A DNA stretch of 44,074 nucleotides from [Clostridium] clostridioforme AGR2157 (lineage in GTDB: Bacteria; Bacillota; Clostridia; Lachnospirales; Lachnospiraceae), in contig NZ_AUJR01000043.1 of NCBI RefSeq assembly GCF_000424325.1, positions 1 through 44,074 of the forward strand, written 5' to 3'. Shown here piece by piece: positions 8,124 to 15,048 of this stretch. Positions within the stretch are counted from its first letter, which is position 1. The number at the start of each line of letters is the position of its first letter. Position numbers and translations under genes: made by a program. The notes beneath the pieces were generated by a model that was not told where the DNA came from, did not search any database, and worked only from the letters and a program-made list of their open reading frames with translations.

Positions 8124-8566
8124 GGCTCCAGCCTCCCTTCCGGCATGGGGGAGAGCCTGACGAACACATAGGGCTGTCCCCTCTTGCTGTATGATTTATT
8201 CACAATCAGCTCCACGACCTGAGAGTCATCCTTATAGGCTATTCCGTTCAAGCTGTCCAGGACAATCTTAGCAATGTTGTCCGCATCCGGTTTCTTGGTC
8301 GGATAGATACGGTCCAGAAGCATGGCGCCCTGCCGGCTTTTGCTGGTGCTCTTGGGTATTTCATGATACACTTCCAGCTGGGCCCGTACCGGCTTGTCGA
8401 ACAGATCCACGGTGCTGGAGGCAGCCGCCTCCCGGAAACACAGCTTCACCAGGTTCTCATACTGGGCCGTCTCCTTCGGGGTATATGTAATTCCTACCCG
8501 GGTGACCCGTGGCCGCGCCTTCCCCTTGATAGGTCCTGGAATTTCAAACGCGATCACGTTAAGCAT
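8120..8566 (-). CDS. rusA: RusA-family Holliday junction resolvase
   Basis: A 148-residue RusA-type endonuclease. PIKGKARPRVT near the N-terminus and KPDADNIAKIVLDSLNG ... YKDDSQV near the C-terminus give the conserved Asp residues that bind Mg2+. The protein cuts four-way junctions made during phage recombination. ATG 8566 overlaps the end of the upstream ATPase gene (stop at 8559-8561) and is preceded by GGGAGG eight bases away. A longer upstream reading exists but is covered by the neighbouring gene and lacks homology. Confidence 0.9.
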   Translation of the reverse strand: MLNVIAFEIPGPIKGKARPRVTRVGITYTPKETAQYENLVKLCFREAAASSTVDLFDKPVRAQLEVYHEIPKSTSKSRQGAMLLDRIYPTKKPDADNIAKIVLDSLNGIAYKDDSQVVELIVNKSYSKRGQPYVFVRLSPMPEGRLEP

Positions 8567-9479
8567 ACGGCACACCTCCCGCAGCTGCATACTCCTCCGT
8601 CTTGGCTTTGATGGCCTCCATATCTTTCTGCCGGATTTCAGACGGGCTCTGGTAACCGAAAGCCTTATAGGCTGCCTGCAGGACCTCCGGGAGTTCCTTG
8701 TATGGTTTTGATAACGCCGTCCACTGCTCCTTCGTGATGGGCTTCTCCCCGAGCAGCTGTGCCGGATCCACTCCGTCATCCAGCCAGGCCTTGAGCTGCC
8801 GTCCCAGTTCAGGAGTTATGATTTCCCCGTACTTGTCCAGGAAGGTCACATCCTTGCTGGCCGTGGCGATGTGGCTCCTGGCGATATCCAGTACAATGTC
8901 AAATTCATACTCTGTGTCATCCCTCTGCACAGGAGCCAGGCCTACCTTCACCGGCTGCGTCTTTCCACGTTCGTTCTCCTGCATTACATAATCCATCTTG
9001 GAGCGCATAGTCACGATGGTGTGGCACCCCACGGCAAGGATGGTGTTGACCAGGCTGTTCTGAACCTTCCCGGCTTCATTCCATGCCGTATAGCTGTTCT
9101 TACCTGCCTGGGCGGCAATCCGGTCCTTTACATCCAGGACGCCTCCCTCGTTGTTCCAGGCATGCGAGAAGCTGTCCACTATCACGACTCCATCGGGCCC
9201 GACGACAGATGCGGCCTCCTTCACCAGAGACGTATACCGCTCTGCCGTATAGGGAGGATAAAGGGGGCAGTACAGGAACTTTCCCGTCCCAAGGTCCGTC
9301 CTGTTCGCATACATCCGCGCCCTTTCATGCTCCGTATCAATGACGGCAATTTTGCTCCAATCACCGGTAAGCCCATATGCTATATACAGGGCGCCCAGGG
9401 TCTTCCCTGCACCGGATACGCCAGTGAGCGCCATCCTAAGCTTGCTTTTCGCCCGTACAACTTCCTGAAAGTTTCCCAT
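8559..9479 (-). CDS. Sak4-like RecA-fold ATPase (phage recombinase)
   Basis: A 306-residue AAA/RecA-core ATPase. Walker A is GVSGAGKT at residues 20-27; Walker B is GVVIVDSFSH near residue 100. The sequence FDIVLDIARSHIATASKDVTFLDKYG is replaced here by its landmarks DIVLDIA and TASKD, typical of phage Sak4-type proteins. Such proteins act with SSB in phage homologous recombination. Its neighbours (Gam-like, RusA, helicase, SSB) support a recombination-dependent replication module. The C-terminal 70 residues are helical and may hold an interaction domain. Confidence 0.82.
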   Translation of the reverse strand: MGNFQEVVRAKSKLRMALTGVSGAGKTLGALYIAYGLTGDWSKIAVIDTEHERARMYANRTDLGTGKFLYCPLYPPYTAERYTSLVKEAASVVGPDGVVIVDSFSHAWNNEGGVLDVKDRIAAQAGKNSYTAWNEAGKVQNSLVNTILAVGCHTIVTMRSKMDYVMQENERGKTQPVKVGLAPVQRDDTEYEFDIVLDIARSHIATASKDVTFLDKYGEIITPELGRQLKAWLDDGVDPAQLLGEKPITKEQWTALSKPYKELPEVLQAAYKAFGYQSPSEIRQKDMEAIKAKTEEYAAAGGVPYA

Positions 9480-9482
9480 AAG

Positions 9483-10106
9483 CTACACCTCCACCTTGAA
9501 TTCCGCCGGCGTCTCCTCAATCCAGATGCACTCCACCAGCTCTCCGGTATCCTTGATAACCGGATGTTTTCCCTGGGACAGGTCCAGGAGCTTCTTTAAT
9601 TCTCCCCACCTTGCCTTCTCATCCGTCTTGATGTAATCCGGCATCCCGCTTTCCTTTAAGTATTTCACAAGTTCATCCTCTTCATAGACAGGCTTGACCT
9701 TCGGCAGTTTCAGAACCAGTGACCCGGACAGCAGGCGGTAGCTTTCCTGGGTTTTGGTCTTACGGTGAGGGACCTGCATGAAATAGCTGCCAAGGAGCGA
9801 ACGCAGATAGGAGGTCCTCTGGTTGAAACGCCGCTCTGCTGCTTCAACCTTCTGTTCAATCCTGGCTGTCTGTTCTTCGGCCAGCTCCCTGATACGGTTA
9901 AACTCCTGCTTTTCTTCATCTATTTTCCGGATAGCCCAGTCTGCCTTATTGTCATCATCAATCACAAAGGCTTTCTTTTCTTGTGGTGCTTCCTGGCCGT
10001 CGTCCGCTGCGGCAATTTTCTCCATCTCATCGGATACAACCATATCCCACTCCTGTTCCTGCAGGGCCAGGGCCTCCTCTTCCATCATGGTCTCATCTAT
10101 CTTCAT
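9483..10106 (-). CDS. Mu Gam-like host-nuclease inhibitor
   Basis: A 207-residue protein of the Gam-like family, which protects linear DNA ends from host exonucleases. An acidic N-terminus is followed by a long coiled coil (KIDEEKQEFNRIRELAEEQ ... KVEAAERRFNQRTSYLRSLL, given as landmarks) and a compact end (YRLLSGSLVLKLPKVKP, WGELKKLLD). I choose ATG 10106 because GAGGAGG lies six bases upstream; ATG 10121 is inside that element. It sits at the head of the recombination module with Sak4. Confidence 0.8.
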   Translation of the reverse strand: MKIDETMMEEEALALQEQEWDMVVSDEMEKIAAADDGQEAPQEKKAFVIDDDNKADWAIRKIDEEKQEFNRIRELAEEQTARIEQKVEAAERRFNQRTSYLRSLLGSYFMQVPHRKTKTQESYRLLSGSLVLKLPKVKPVYEEDELVKYLKESGMPDYIKTDEKARWGELKKLLDLSQGKHPVIKDTGELVECIWIEETPAEFKVEV

Positions 10107-10124
10107 CTTCGTCCTCCTCATTTT

Positions 10125-10724
10125 CTAAAAATCCGTCCAGATACGGGTCAAATATGACCTGCTTAAGCGCATTCGCCACCCTGTCATCCTGGCGGCTTGG
10201 CAATAGAAGGTAGTTGTCTCATTGTGCCAGATAAGACCTCCGGACATGTCCTCCCTATAACATGGGTTCCCGGGCAGCTCCTCCTGATTAAAGTCGATGG
10301 CTTCCAGATCAATCAGATCCAGAAGCTCCTTCCTGACATGGCAGAGTTCCCCGTTGAGGTTTGACTGTATCAGGCCATACATCTCCTCATTACGTTCCTC
10401 ATAGACATTGGTCCAGAAGGCAGGCCGGCCGGATATCCGGTATCGCTGGACCACATGGATGCTGCGGCCTTCCCCGGTATCTATCTCATACTGAGGCATG
10501 GGATTTTCTTTCGATATCGTGAAGATTTCTCCTTCTGCCGGAAGAATGCCGGCCAGCTCAATAATCAGGGACTTCACAATGTTGGGCATCCCGTCATGCA
10601 TGATATGTACCGCCCAGGCGCTTCCCATAATTGAGTATCCACTGTCAATGTTGCCAATGGTCAGTTTCACATCCTTGTAATCCCGCTTCATCAGTTTTTT
10701 AAGCTGCGAACTGTTGATAAACAT
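10125..10724 (-). CDS. Hypothetical phage protein, C-terminus probably frameshifted
   Basis: Starts at ATG 10724 after GAGGAGGG. As written, 199 residues. The last 30 residues (FYCQAARMTGWRMRLSR...) look unlike a normal protein end. In another frame the same DNA reads YLLLPSRQDDRVANALKQ and then FDPYLDGFLENEEDEDEDR, ending at 10093 and overlapping the Gam-like start. Restoring one T in 'AACTACC' near 10215 joins the two and gives 210 residues. I take that as the true form. The N-terminal part (INSSQLKKLMKRDYKDVKLT...) matches no family I know. Confidence 0.65.
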   Translation of the reverse strand: MFINSSQLKKLMKRDYKDVKLTIGNIDSGYSIMGSAWAVHIMHDGMPNIVKSLIIELAGILPAEGEIFTISKENPMPQYEIDTGEGRSIHVVQRYRISGRPAFWTNVYEERNEEMYGLIQSNLNGELCHVRKELLDLIDLEAIDFNQEELPGNPCYREDMSGGLIWHNETTTFYCQAARMTGWRMRLSRSYLTRIWTDF

Positions 10725-10746
10725 TATTTTTCCCTCCTCTATGGTT

Positions 10747-10965
10747 TTACCTTTTTTTAAGTTCATCCAGCGCAGTAAGGTATAACGCCTGAAGGGTCGA
10801 AGCCTGGTCTCCTATATCATCACCGGCTAACGCTTTTGAAACGCCTGAAAGAAGAGTAACTGTAAGAACAACGACGTCTACATAATCGCCCCGTATCGTT
10901 GTCTCAGCTTTCTCCCCGTGCGCTTCAATCCCCACGATAGGTACATTCTTTTCAGCTTTAATCAT
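10747..10965 (-). CDS. Small hypothetical phage protein
   Basis: A 72-residue protein starting at ATG 10965 after AGGAGGG. GIEAHGEKAETTIRGDYVDV, then VVVLTVTLLSGVSKAL (hydrophobic) and a polar helical end. The hydrophobic stretch is short for a membrane segment and may be a buried helix. Part of the early operon; function unknown. Confidence 0.6.
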   Translation of the reverse strand: MIKAEKNVPIVGIEAHGEKAETTIRGDYVDVVVLTVTLLSGVSKALAGDDIGDQASTLQALYLTALDELKKR

Positions 10966-11014
10966 TGATTTTCCCTCCTGAATCCCTTATACTAAGGGTG
11001 TTTAGTTTATTTTG

Positions 11015-11185
11015 TTATTGGACTTCGGACGGCTCCACCCGTCCGGGGTCCTTTTTCATTTCTTCCAATATCTCATTGACCGCAATCTCGGCCCCCGCCT
11101 CAATCCTGCCTGCATTATCGGTTGTAACGGCATCGGACCGGACCATGGCCAGTATGATGATAGCTTTAATAACTTGCCTCTGCAT
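11015..11185 (-). CDS. Small hypothetical phage protein (56 aa)
   Basis: A 56-residue frame from ATG 11185, directly after GAGGAGGTGAGGACG, to TAA 11015. N-terminus MQRQVIKAIIILAMVRSD, then an alanine/glutamate-rich helix (GRIEAGAEIAVNEILEEMKK). It sits between the adjoining operon genes with normal spacing. No family recognised. Confidence 0.5.
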   Translation of the reverse strand: MQRQVIKAIIILAMVRSDAVTTDNAGRIEAGAEIAVNEILEEMKKDPGRVEPSEVQ

Positions 11186-11200
11186 CGTCCTCACCTCCTC

Positions 11201-11485
11201 TCACAGCCTCACGCCCATGGTTTGCCCAGACAACTCTGCGCGAATCCACATCTTGAGAATCTCAACCGCCTCACCAACCTTATCCGCTACTTCCCATCCA
11301 ATCCACCGGCGGAGCCATTCGGTGTCCCCTGTCTGCAGCTGGTCCAGATACTCCTCATAATACTGGCGGTATGGGTCCAATTCCATCGCCGCGTAAACCT
11401 GCGCATCCTCCGCGTCCATCTTACTCACGGACAGTCTCGCTGCCCTATCCGCGATTGCCTCCATCTGTACTTTTGTCATCTTCAT
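11201..11485 (-). CDS. Hypothetical phage protein (94 aa)
   Basis: A 94-residue, mostly helical, acidic protein (MKMTKVQMEAIADRAARLS, YRQYYEEYLDQLQTGDTEW, VADKVGEAVEILKMWIRAEL). It ends in MGVRL, the same five residues that end the next gene upstream. GTGAGGATATG gives a modest ribosome binding site. Function unknown. Confidence 0.6.
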   Translation of the reverse strand: MKMTKVQMEAIADRAARLSVSKMDAEDAQVYAAMELDPYRQYYEEYLDQLQTGDTEWLRRWIGWEVADKVGEAVEILKMWIRAELSGQTMGVRL

Positions 11486-11494
11486 ATCCTCACT

Positions 11495-11767
11495 TCACAA
11501 CCTCACGCCCATGGCCAGCGCCATGACCACTATAGCTACCATCCACATCCCAAGCAGCCAGATAACCGCCGGCACAATCCACTTAGCTGCCCTCATGATT
11601 GGGCCGTCCCGGCGTCTCCTGCGCTGTCTGAAGGTCACCATACGCCTGTGCCCCATGATGTTGGTGAGTACCGCTGTTCCTGGCCCGGTGATGTCCAGGC
11701 GCCAGCCGGGATACTGGACCGCTGCTTTGGCGCGGATGCGGTGCTCCGCAAATGTTTTAGCTCTCAT
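11495..11767 (-). CDS. Small basic phage protein with C-terminal membrane segment
   Basis: A 90-residue protein. The first 60 residues are very basic (RIRAKAAVQ, RQRRRRRDG) with a short beta-like stretch (WRLDITGPGTAVLTN). The end, IVPAVIWLLGMWMVAIVVMALAM (residues 63-85), is a strong membrane helix. It ends in MGVRL like its downstream neighbour. Probably an inner-membrane early phage protein; function unknown. Confidence 0.55.
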   Translation of the reverse strand: MRAKTFAEHRIRAKAAVQYPGWRLDITGPGTAVLTNIMGHRRMVTFRQRRRRRDGPIMRAAKWIVPAVIWLLGMWMVAIVVMALAMGVRL

Positions 11768-11809
11768 TGGCTTGTCTCTCCTTTCTATGCTTGTCCTCCA
11801 TGGCCGCCC

Positions 11810-11965
11810 TTAGGCGGTCTTTCTCTTCCTACGAAATCCCAGTGGAAGCATTAGATTGTCCTGCAGCGCATAGGCAATGCGCCTTTTTTCTTCATCAGTC
11901 AGTGATTCCATCGGAACATCCTGACCATCAATTTCTATGTATTTGAATACTTTTAATTTCTGCAC
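11810..11965 (-). CDS. Small hypothetical phage protein (51 aa)
   Basis: Starts at GTG 11965 behind a strong GGGAGGGG element eight bases upstream. The product (MQKLKVFKYIEIDGQDVPM, EEKRRIAYALQDNLMLPLGF, basic tail RRKRKTA) looks like a small early phage protein. An ATG further upstream in the same frame has no good ribosome binding site. Confidence 0.5.
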   Translation of the reverse strand: MQKLKVFKYIEIDGQDVPMESLTDEEKRRIAYALQDNLMLPLGFRRKRKTA

Positions 11966-12107
11966 TATCACCACCCCTCCCTGGTAGATTGTATGCGGTA
12001 CCGGTTGTACTTGTTTCCATCCTCTCATAGTCCTTGCACGGATACCACCGTGTCCGTTCTGGGCACTGGCTATACCGGCAGGTTTTGCATGTGGTTTTGA
12101 TATGTAC
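11928..12107 (-). CDS. Possible Cys-rich small phage protein without a normal start codon
   Basis: An open frame of 59 codons on the minus strand reads HIKTTCKTCRYSQCPERTR then WYPCKDYERMETS, a CxxC...C...C arrangement typical of small phage zinc-knuckle proteins. GGGAGGCGG lies just before it, but the codon in start position is GTA and no ATG/GTG/TTG is in frame. It overlaps the next gene by 38 bases. Either a base change or indel removed the start, or the frame is not used. Confidence 0.35.
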   Translation of the reverse strand, partial: VHIKTTCKTCRYSQCPERTRWYPCKDYERMETSTTGTAYNLPGRGGDSAEIKSIQIHRN

Positions 12108-12118
12108 CGCCTCCCTCG

Positions 12119-12147
12119 TTGCGTTTTGTCCCCCTCCTTGGTATACT
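12119..12147 (+). promoter_or_regulatory. Sigma-A-type promoter for the ClpP-like gene
   Basis: TTGCGT (12119-12124), a 17-base spacer and TATACT (12142-12147) lie 57 bases before the ATG at 12204 and point to it. Confidence 0.55.
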
Positions 12148-12203
12148 GTACTTACAGGCTCCCGCCAGAGCTGAATACATTACATGCAAGTGGAGGAACT
12201 TTT

Positions 12204-12782
12204 ATGAAAGAACATATTTTCCATTTTTGTGGCCCGATTATCCCTAAATCCTATGAATATTTACGGAATCAAGTCTTAAGTGCATTATGTCAACAAGGTG
12301 CTGAAAAAGTTACTATTATGTTTTCCAGCGAAGGGGGTGACTTAAATTCCGGCTTCTCCGCTTATAACTTTTTCAGAGGTCTCCCAGTTCCGGTAAAAAT
12401 GGTTAATGTGGGAACTGTTGAGTCCATTGCTATGCTCATCTATCTTGCTGCGGATGAACGTATTGCTCTTACAAGTTCTAGATTTCTATTGCATCAATTT
12501 AATTGGTCATATCCACATCAACGAGTTGATTACTCGCGCCTCAATGAGAACTCTAACTCACTCATGTTTGATTTCAGGCGATATGAGGATATCTTTAATG
12601 AGCGAACCAATCACGGAAATGGACTTATTGATATCTCTAAGTGCCTCAATGGTCAATCCGTTATAATTGATGCCGCCACCTCCGTAAATAATGGCATCTC
12701 TACTGGAACACTCCCTGTCGAGGGGAGCATACCGCCCAGAACTGAAAATACAATTCATTGGTGGAGTCAGGCCTGTTTTTAA
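12204..12782 (+). CDS. ClpP-like serine protease subunit (prophage accessory gene)
   Basis: A 192-residue protein with the ClpP/crotonase fold. FSSEGGDLNSGF matches the GG-containing oxyanion loop, Ser74 in GTVESIAM fits the nucleophile and His97 in FLLHQFNW fits the catalytic His, 23 residues apart (25 in E. coli ClpP). LNGQSVIIDAATSVNNGI near the end matches the usual ClpP-family C-terminal region. ATG 12204 follows GGAGGAAC; an upstream start at 12102 has none. The gene runs opposite to the early operon, with its own promoter and lower GC than its neighbours, so I take it as an acquired lysogeny-module gene. Its 3' end overlaps an antisense phage gene by 225 bases. Substrate unknown; it might process a repressor or exclusion factor. 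Confidence 0.75.
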   Translation: MKEHIFHFCGPIIPKSYEYLRNQVLSALCQQGAEKVTIMFSSEGGDLNSGFSAYNFFRGLPVPVKMVNVGTVESIAMLIYLAADERIALTSSRFLLHQFNWSYPHQRVDYSRLNENSNSLMFDFRRYEDIFNERTNHGNGLIDISKCLNGQSVIIDAATSVNNGISTGTLPVEGSIPPRTENTIHWWSQACF

Positions 12783-12869
12783 TTTTTCTTCCGGCTGGCC
12801 TTGAACTTGTCCTTCAAGGTCAGCTACTCTTTTTTCAAGAGCCTGCCACTTCTTCTTTGAAATCCACAT
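12558..12869 (-). CDS. Phage coiled-coil protein, 3' part antisense to the ClpP-like gene
   Basis: Starts at ATG 12869 after GGAGGGAG. The first 30 residues (MWISKKKWQALEKRVADLEG) are a convincing short coiled-coil phage protein. From about residue 30 the frame continues through the reverse strand of the ClpP-like gene to 12558, ending in a helical stretch (GLTIEALRDINKSISVIG). Because the ClpP-like gene is homologous to its family up to its own end, the downstream part here may be accidental read-through created when that gene was inserted, so only the N-terminus is secure. Confidence 0.5.
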   Translation of the reverse strand: MWISKKKWQALEKRVADLEGQVQGQPEEKLKTGLTPPMNCIFSSGRYAPLDRECSSRDAIIYGGGGINYNGLTIEALRDINKSISVIGSLIKDILISPEIKHE

Positions 12870-12899
12870 CTCTCACTCCCTCCTTTCCTCATAATCCCA

Positions 12900-12950
12900 T
12901 TGACACACATGTTCGATAGTGGTATATTCTCCTTATCGAACGTGTGTTTG
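12900..12950 (+). promoter_or_regulatory. Promoter-like sequence with inverted LexA/DinR-like boxes
   Basis: TTGACA (12900-12905), 17 bases, TATATT (12923-12928) forms a near-consensus plus-strand promoter reading into the antisense of the Cro-like gene. It is overlapped by an inverted repeat, ACACACATGTTCGAT (12903-12917) and ATCGAACGTGTGT (12935-12947). CGAACGTGTGTTTG (12937-12950) differs at one base from the Bacillus LexA/DinR consensus CGAACRNRYGTTYC. A T-rich run follows, so a terminator is the alternative reading. Confidence 0.35.
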
Positions 12951-13172
12951 TTTTTTATAATTAAGCAAGAACTCAAAGGATACTTCAAGGGATTTGCAAA
13001 TTGTTGCTACTTCATCCGCATATATGCGCCTTCCTCCACTTAAAATTCTGGAAAAAGTATCTCTTCTTATACCTGATTTATCTGCTACCGAAGTGCTCTT
13101 AATAAGCTTATCTTTCATGTATAAATTCAGGCCATCTCTAAATTCTTTTTCGTAGATTTGCACATCCTGCAA
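12933..13172 (-). CDS. Cro-like XRE-family regulator
   Basis: A 79-residue HTH protein (YMKDKLIKSTSVADKSGIRRD, then TFSRILSGGRRIYADEVATI) of the XRE class, transcribed toward the early operon from a promoter divergent to immR. This is the position of Cro. I choose TTG 13172 because AAAGGAGG lies eight bases upstream; the GTG at 13181 sits inside that element. It probably represses the immR side and permits lytic expression. Confidence 0.75.
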   Translation of the reverse strand: MQDVQIYEKEFRDGLNLYMKDKLIKSTSVADKSGIRRDTFSRILSGGRRIYADEVATICKSLEVSFEFLLNYKKQTHVR

Positions 13173-13191
13173 TTCTTTCACCTCCTTTTAA

Positions 13192-13297
13192 ACAACATTT
13201 TGTTGTGTAAACCAATATTACTACACGTTTTGTTGTTTGTCAAGCATCAACTCAACATTTTGTTGTTTTCATTATTGACGTTTCAACATCAATGTTG
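13192..13297. promoter_or_regulatory. Lysogeny operator region, four related palindromes
   Basis: Four sites share a CAACA/TGTTG core: ACAACATTTTGTTGT (13192-13206), an imperfect TACACGTTTTGTTGT (13222-13236), TCAACATTTTGTTGT (13252-13266), and CAACATCAATGTTG (13284-13297). The second lies in the spacer of the leftward promoter and the fourth in the spacer of the rightward promoter. They are the expected binding sites of the ImmR and/or Cro proteins. Confidence 0.75.
13215..13243 (-). promoter_or_regulatory. Leftward (cro/early) promoter
   Basis: On the minus strand TTGACA (13243-13238), 17 bases, TAATAT (13220-13215). It drives the Cro-like gene and probably the early operon; the spacer carries an operator. 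Confidence 0.8.
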
Positions 13298-13303
13298 TAT
13301 AAT
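13275..13303 (+). promoter_or_regulatory. Rightward (immR) promoter
   Basis: TTGACG (13275-13280), 17 bases, TATAAT (13298-13303), 24 bases before the immR ATG. A perfect six-base-arm palindrome fills the spacer, so the repressor should control its own gene. Confidence 0.85.
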
Positions 13304-13327
13304 TTATCAATATAAGGAGGTTCTAAG

Positions 13328-13654
13328 ATGTCTAAGGAAGAGATTGCTTCAAAGTTAAGAGCAGCACGAGAAAAGGCAGGGTATAAGCAAGAAGATATAG
13401 CCAATATTTTGGGCGTTACACCGCAAAAGGTCAGTAGCTTTGAGACTGGCAGAACGCGCGTGGACGTTGATACTTTGGTGACGTTATGTAAGCTATACAA
13501 CGTGGACGCCAATGATATTATGGGCATAGCTCCACCAGAAAAAAATCCTCTTGATAGGCTTATCACTGTGTATACTCGTAGTAGAAAGAACCTTTCTCAA
13601 GAAGAAAAAATGAGACTTGCTCGTATCATATTATCAGATGATGACGAGGAGTAG
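13328..13654 (+). CDS. ImmR-type phage repressor (XRE family)
   Basis: A 108-residue HTH protein: KLRAAREKAGYKQEDIANIL and GVTPQKVSSFETGRTR (residues 9-45) form the DNA-binding domain; the C-terminal 40 residues are charged and probably dimerise. AAGGAGG precedes ATG 13328. The ImmA-type protease gene follows after three bases, the arrangement known from ICEBs1 and related prophages, in which ImmA cleaves ImmR to induce. It should bind the CAACA..TGTTG palindromes upstream. Confidence 0.85.
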   Translation: MSKEEIASKLRAAREKAGYKQEDIANILGVTPQKVSSFETGRTRVDVDTLVTLCKLYNVDANDIMGIAPPEKNPLDRLITVYTRSRKNLSQEEKMRLARIILSDDDEE

Positions 13655-13657
13655 TAA

Positions 13658-14347
13658 ATGGATTATCAAAGTCTATATAGCAGCATTTTATATGCTTATA
13701 TGTTTTTTGGTATTAATTCATTTCCAATAGACTGCTTTGAATTAGTACGGAAATGTGGTTTCAGAACTGTGAAATATACAGACTTAAGTGATAAGAAGAG
13801 AATAGCCTGTCGAACCCTTAGCGAAGATGCCTGCCTTTTGGATGGAACATTGTTTTATGAGGCTAAAGCCCATCCGCGGCGGATACAATTTACAATAGCA
13901 CATGAATTTGGCCATGTCTTCTTCAAAACAGACAATGAGGACAAAGCTGATGCATTTGCCAGCCACTTCCTGGCTCCACGGATTATGATACATAAATACG
14001 GTTACCGGGATGCAGAACAACTGCATGATGCTTTTGGCCTGTCCTACCGGGCCGCCAACCGAGCATTATTTTCCTACAAGGAATGGTTCCGCAACATCTC
14101 CTACAGCGCAACCAGAAAGCCCACGGAACCGGAGTTACAGCTGGAGCATATCTTTTTCCCAGAATCAAACTTGGTTCCGCTTATGGAAGGTATTGACCAG
14201 CCAGCCAGGGGGCGTTATACTGAGGATAAGGATGACTACTCTGAATTGGATGAACGTTCTGATTTTATGAGATTAATAAGCAGATGGCACGGAGACTGTG
14301 GCTTTGTCCTAGCAGAAAACAAATGGCTTTATGGGAATGATTTATGA
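13658..14347 (+). CDS. ImmA/IrrE-family metallopeptidase (anti-repressor)
   Basis: A 229-residue zinc protease. HEFGH at residues 82-86 is the HExxH motif and EDKADAFASHFLAP just after supplies the conserved acidic helix. In ImmR/ImmA systems this enzyme cleaves the repressor after DNA damage or another signal. It is coupled to immR (ATG three bases after the stop). Residues after 150 are less conserved and may sense the signal. GC rises in the second half of the gene, which could reflect mosaic origin. Confidence 0.85.
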   Translation: MDYQSLYSSILYAYMFFGINSFPIDCFELVRKCGFRTVKYTDLSDKKRIACRTLSEDACLLDGTLFYEAKAHPRRIQFTIAHEFGHVFFKTDNEDKADAFASHFLAPRIMIHKYGYRDAEQLHDAFGLSYRAANRALFSYKEWFRNISYSATRKPTEPELQLEHIFFPESNLVPLMEGIDQPARGRYTEDKDDYSELDERSDFMRLISRWHGDCGFVLAENKWLYGNDL

Positions 14348-14402
14348 TTAAATAGCCTATGGCTTTTAATAAAAACGAATATCTTTATAGGAGGATTTAC
14401 TT

Positions 14403-15035
14403 ATGAGAAAAGGAATTGTATTAATTGCAACATTATTAACTGTATCACTGGCCGGTTGTTCTTCATCTGCGCCCGCTCCGGCCGACAACTCTGCTGAACT
14501 CGAAAGCCTTACAGCTCAGGTAGATGAACTTAAAAAAGAAAATTCAGATTTAAAAGCCCAGTTGGAAGCCACTACGGAAGCTGAAACCACTGAAGCGGCA
14601 GCTGCATCTAGTTCTGTATTAGCAATTGGCGAAGAGGGCACATTAAAGGACTGGTCCATTGTGGTCACAAATGCTGAAATAGCGGATTCCATTAAAGAAA
14701 ATGATTATTATGGATTCTCTCCAGAAGAGGGAAACAAGTATATGGCCATTGACGTGACCGTATCCAATAATGGTAAAAATGCTGCAAACTTTTTACCAAG
14801 CTTCGGTATGGGAGATGACATCTCAGCAAAAGTATTGTATCAAGGCGACTATGAGTTCAGTGCGACTAATTTACTAGGATACAGCAAGAGCCTTTATGAT
14901 ACAAGCGTCAATCCGTTATCCACCAAAAGTGGTATATTAGCATTTGAAATACCTGATACAGTAGCATCCGCTGAAGAAGAACTTATATTAGTAATCTCTG
15001 CCGGTAAGGATAATTTACAATTTAAAGTTCGCTAA
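14403..15035 (+). CDS. DUF4352-type lipoprotein
   Basis: A 210-residue exported lipoprotein. The signal peptide MRKGIVLIATLLTVSLAGC has lipobox LAGC with Cys19. A coiled-coil linker (LESLTAQVDELKKENSDLKA) and a Thr/Ala/Glu-rich spacer lead to an Ig-like DUF4352 domain (GEEGTLKDWSIVVTNAEI, KYMAIDVTVSNNGKNAANF). GGAGG precedes the ATG. Located in the lysogeny module, it is likely expressed in the lysogen and displayed on the host surface; superinfection exclusion is a possibility, not shown. Confidence 0.75.
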   Translation: MRKGIVLIATLLTVSLAGCSSSAPAPADNSAELESLTAQVDELKKENSDLKAQLEATTEAETTEAAAASSSVLAIGEEGTLKDWSIVVTNAEIADSIKENDYYGFSPEEGNKYMAIDVTVSNNGKNAANFLPSFGMGDDISAKVLYQGDYEFSATNLLGYSKSLYDTSVNPLSTKSGILAFEIPDTVASAEEELILVISAGKDNLQFKVR

Positions 15036-15048
15036 AGTAAGCAAAAAG

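Noticed and set aside
11019-11056. Hairpin GGAC..CGGACGG / CCGTCCG..GGTCC followed by TTTTT on the plus strand
   Set aside because: It lies inside a minus-strand coding frame with no plus-strand gene upstream that would need it.
12102-12203. Longer N-terminus of the ClpP-like protein from 12102
   Set aside because: It would cover the TTGCGT-17-TATACT promoter; GGAGG directly precedes ATG 12204, where family similarity begins.
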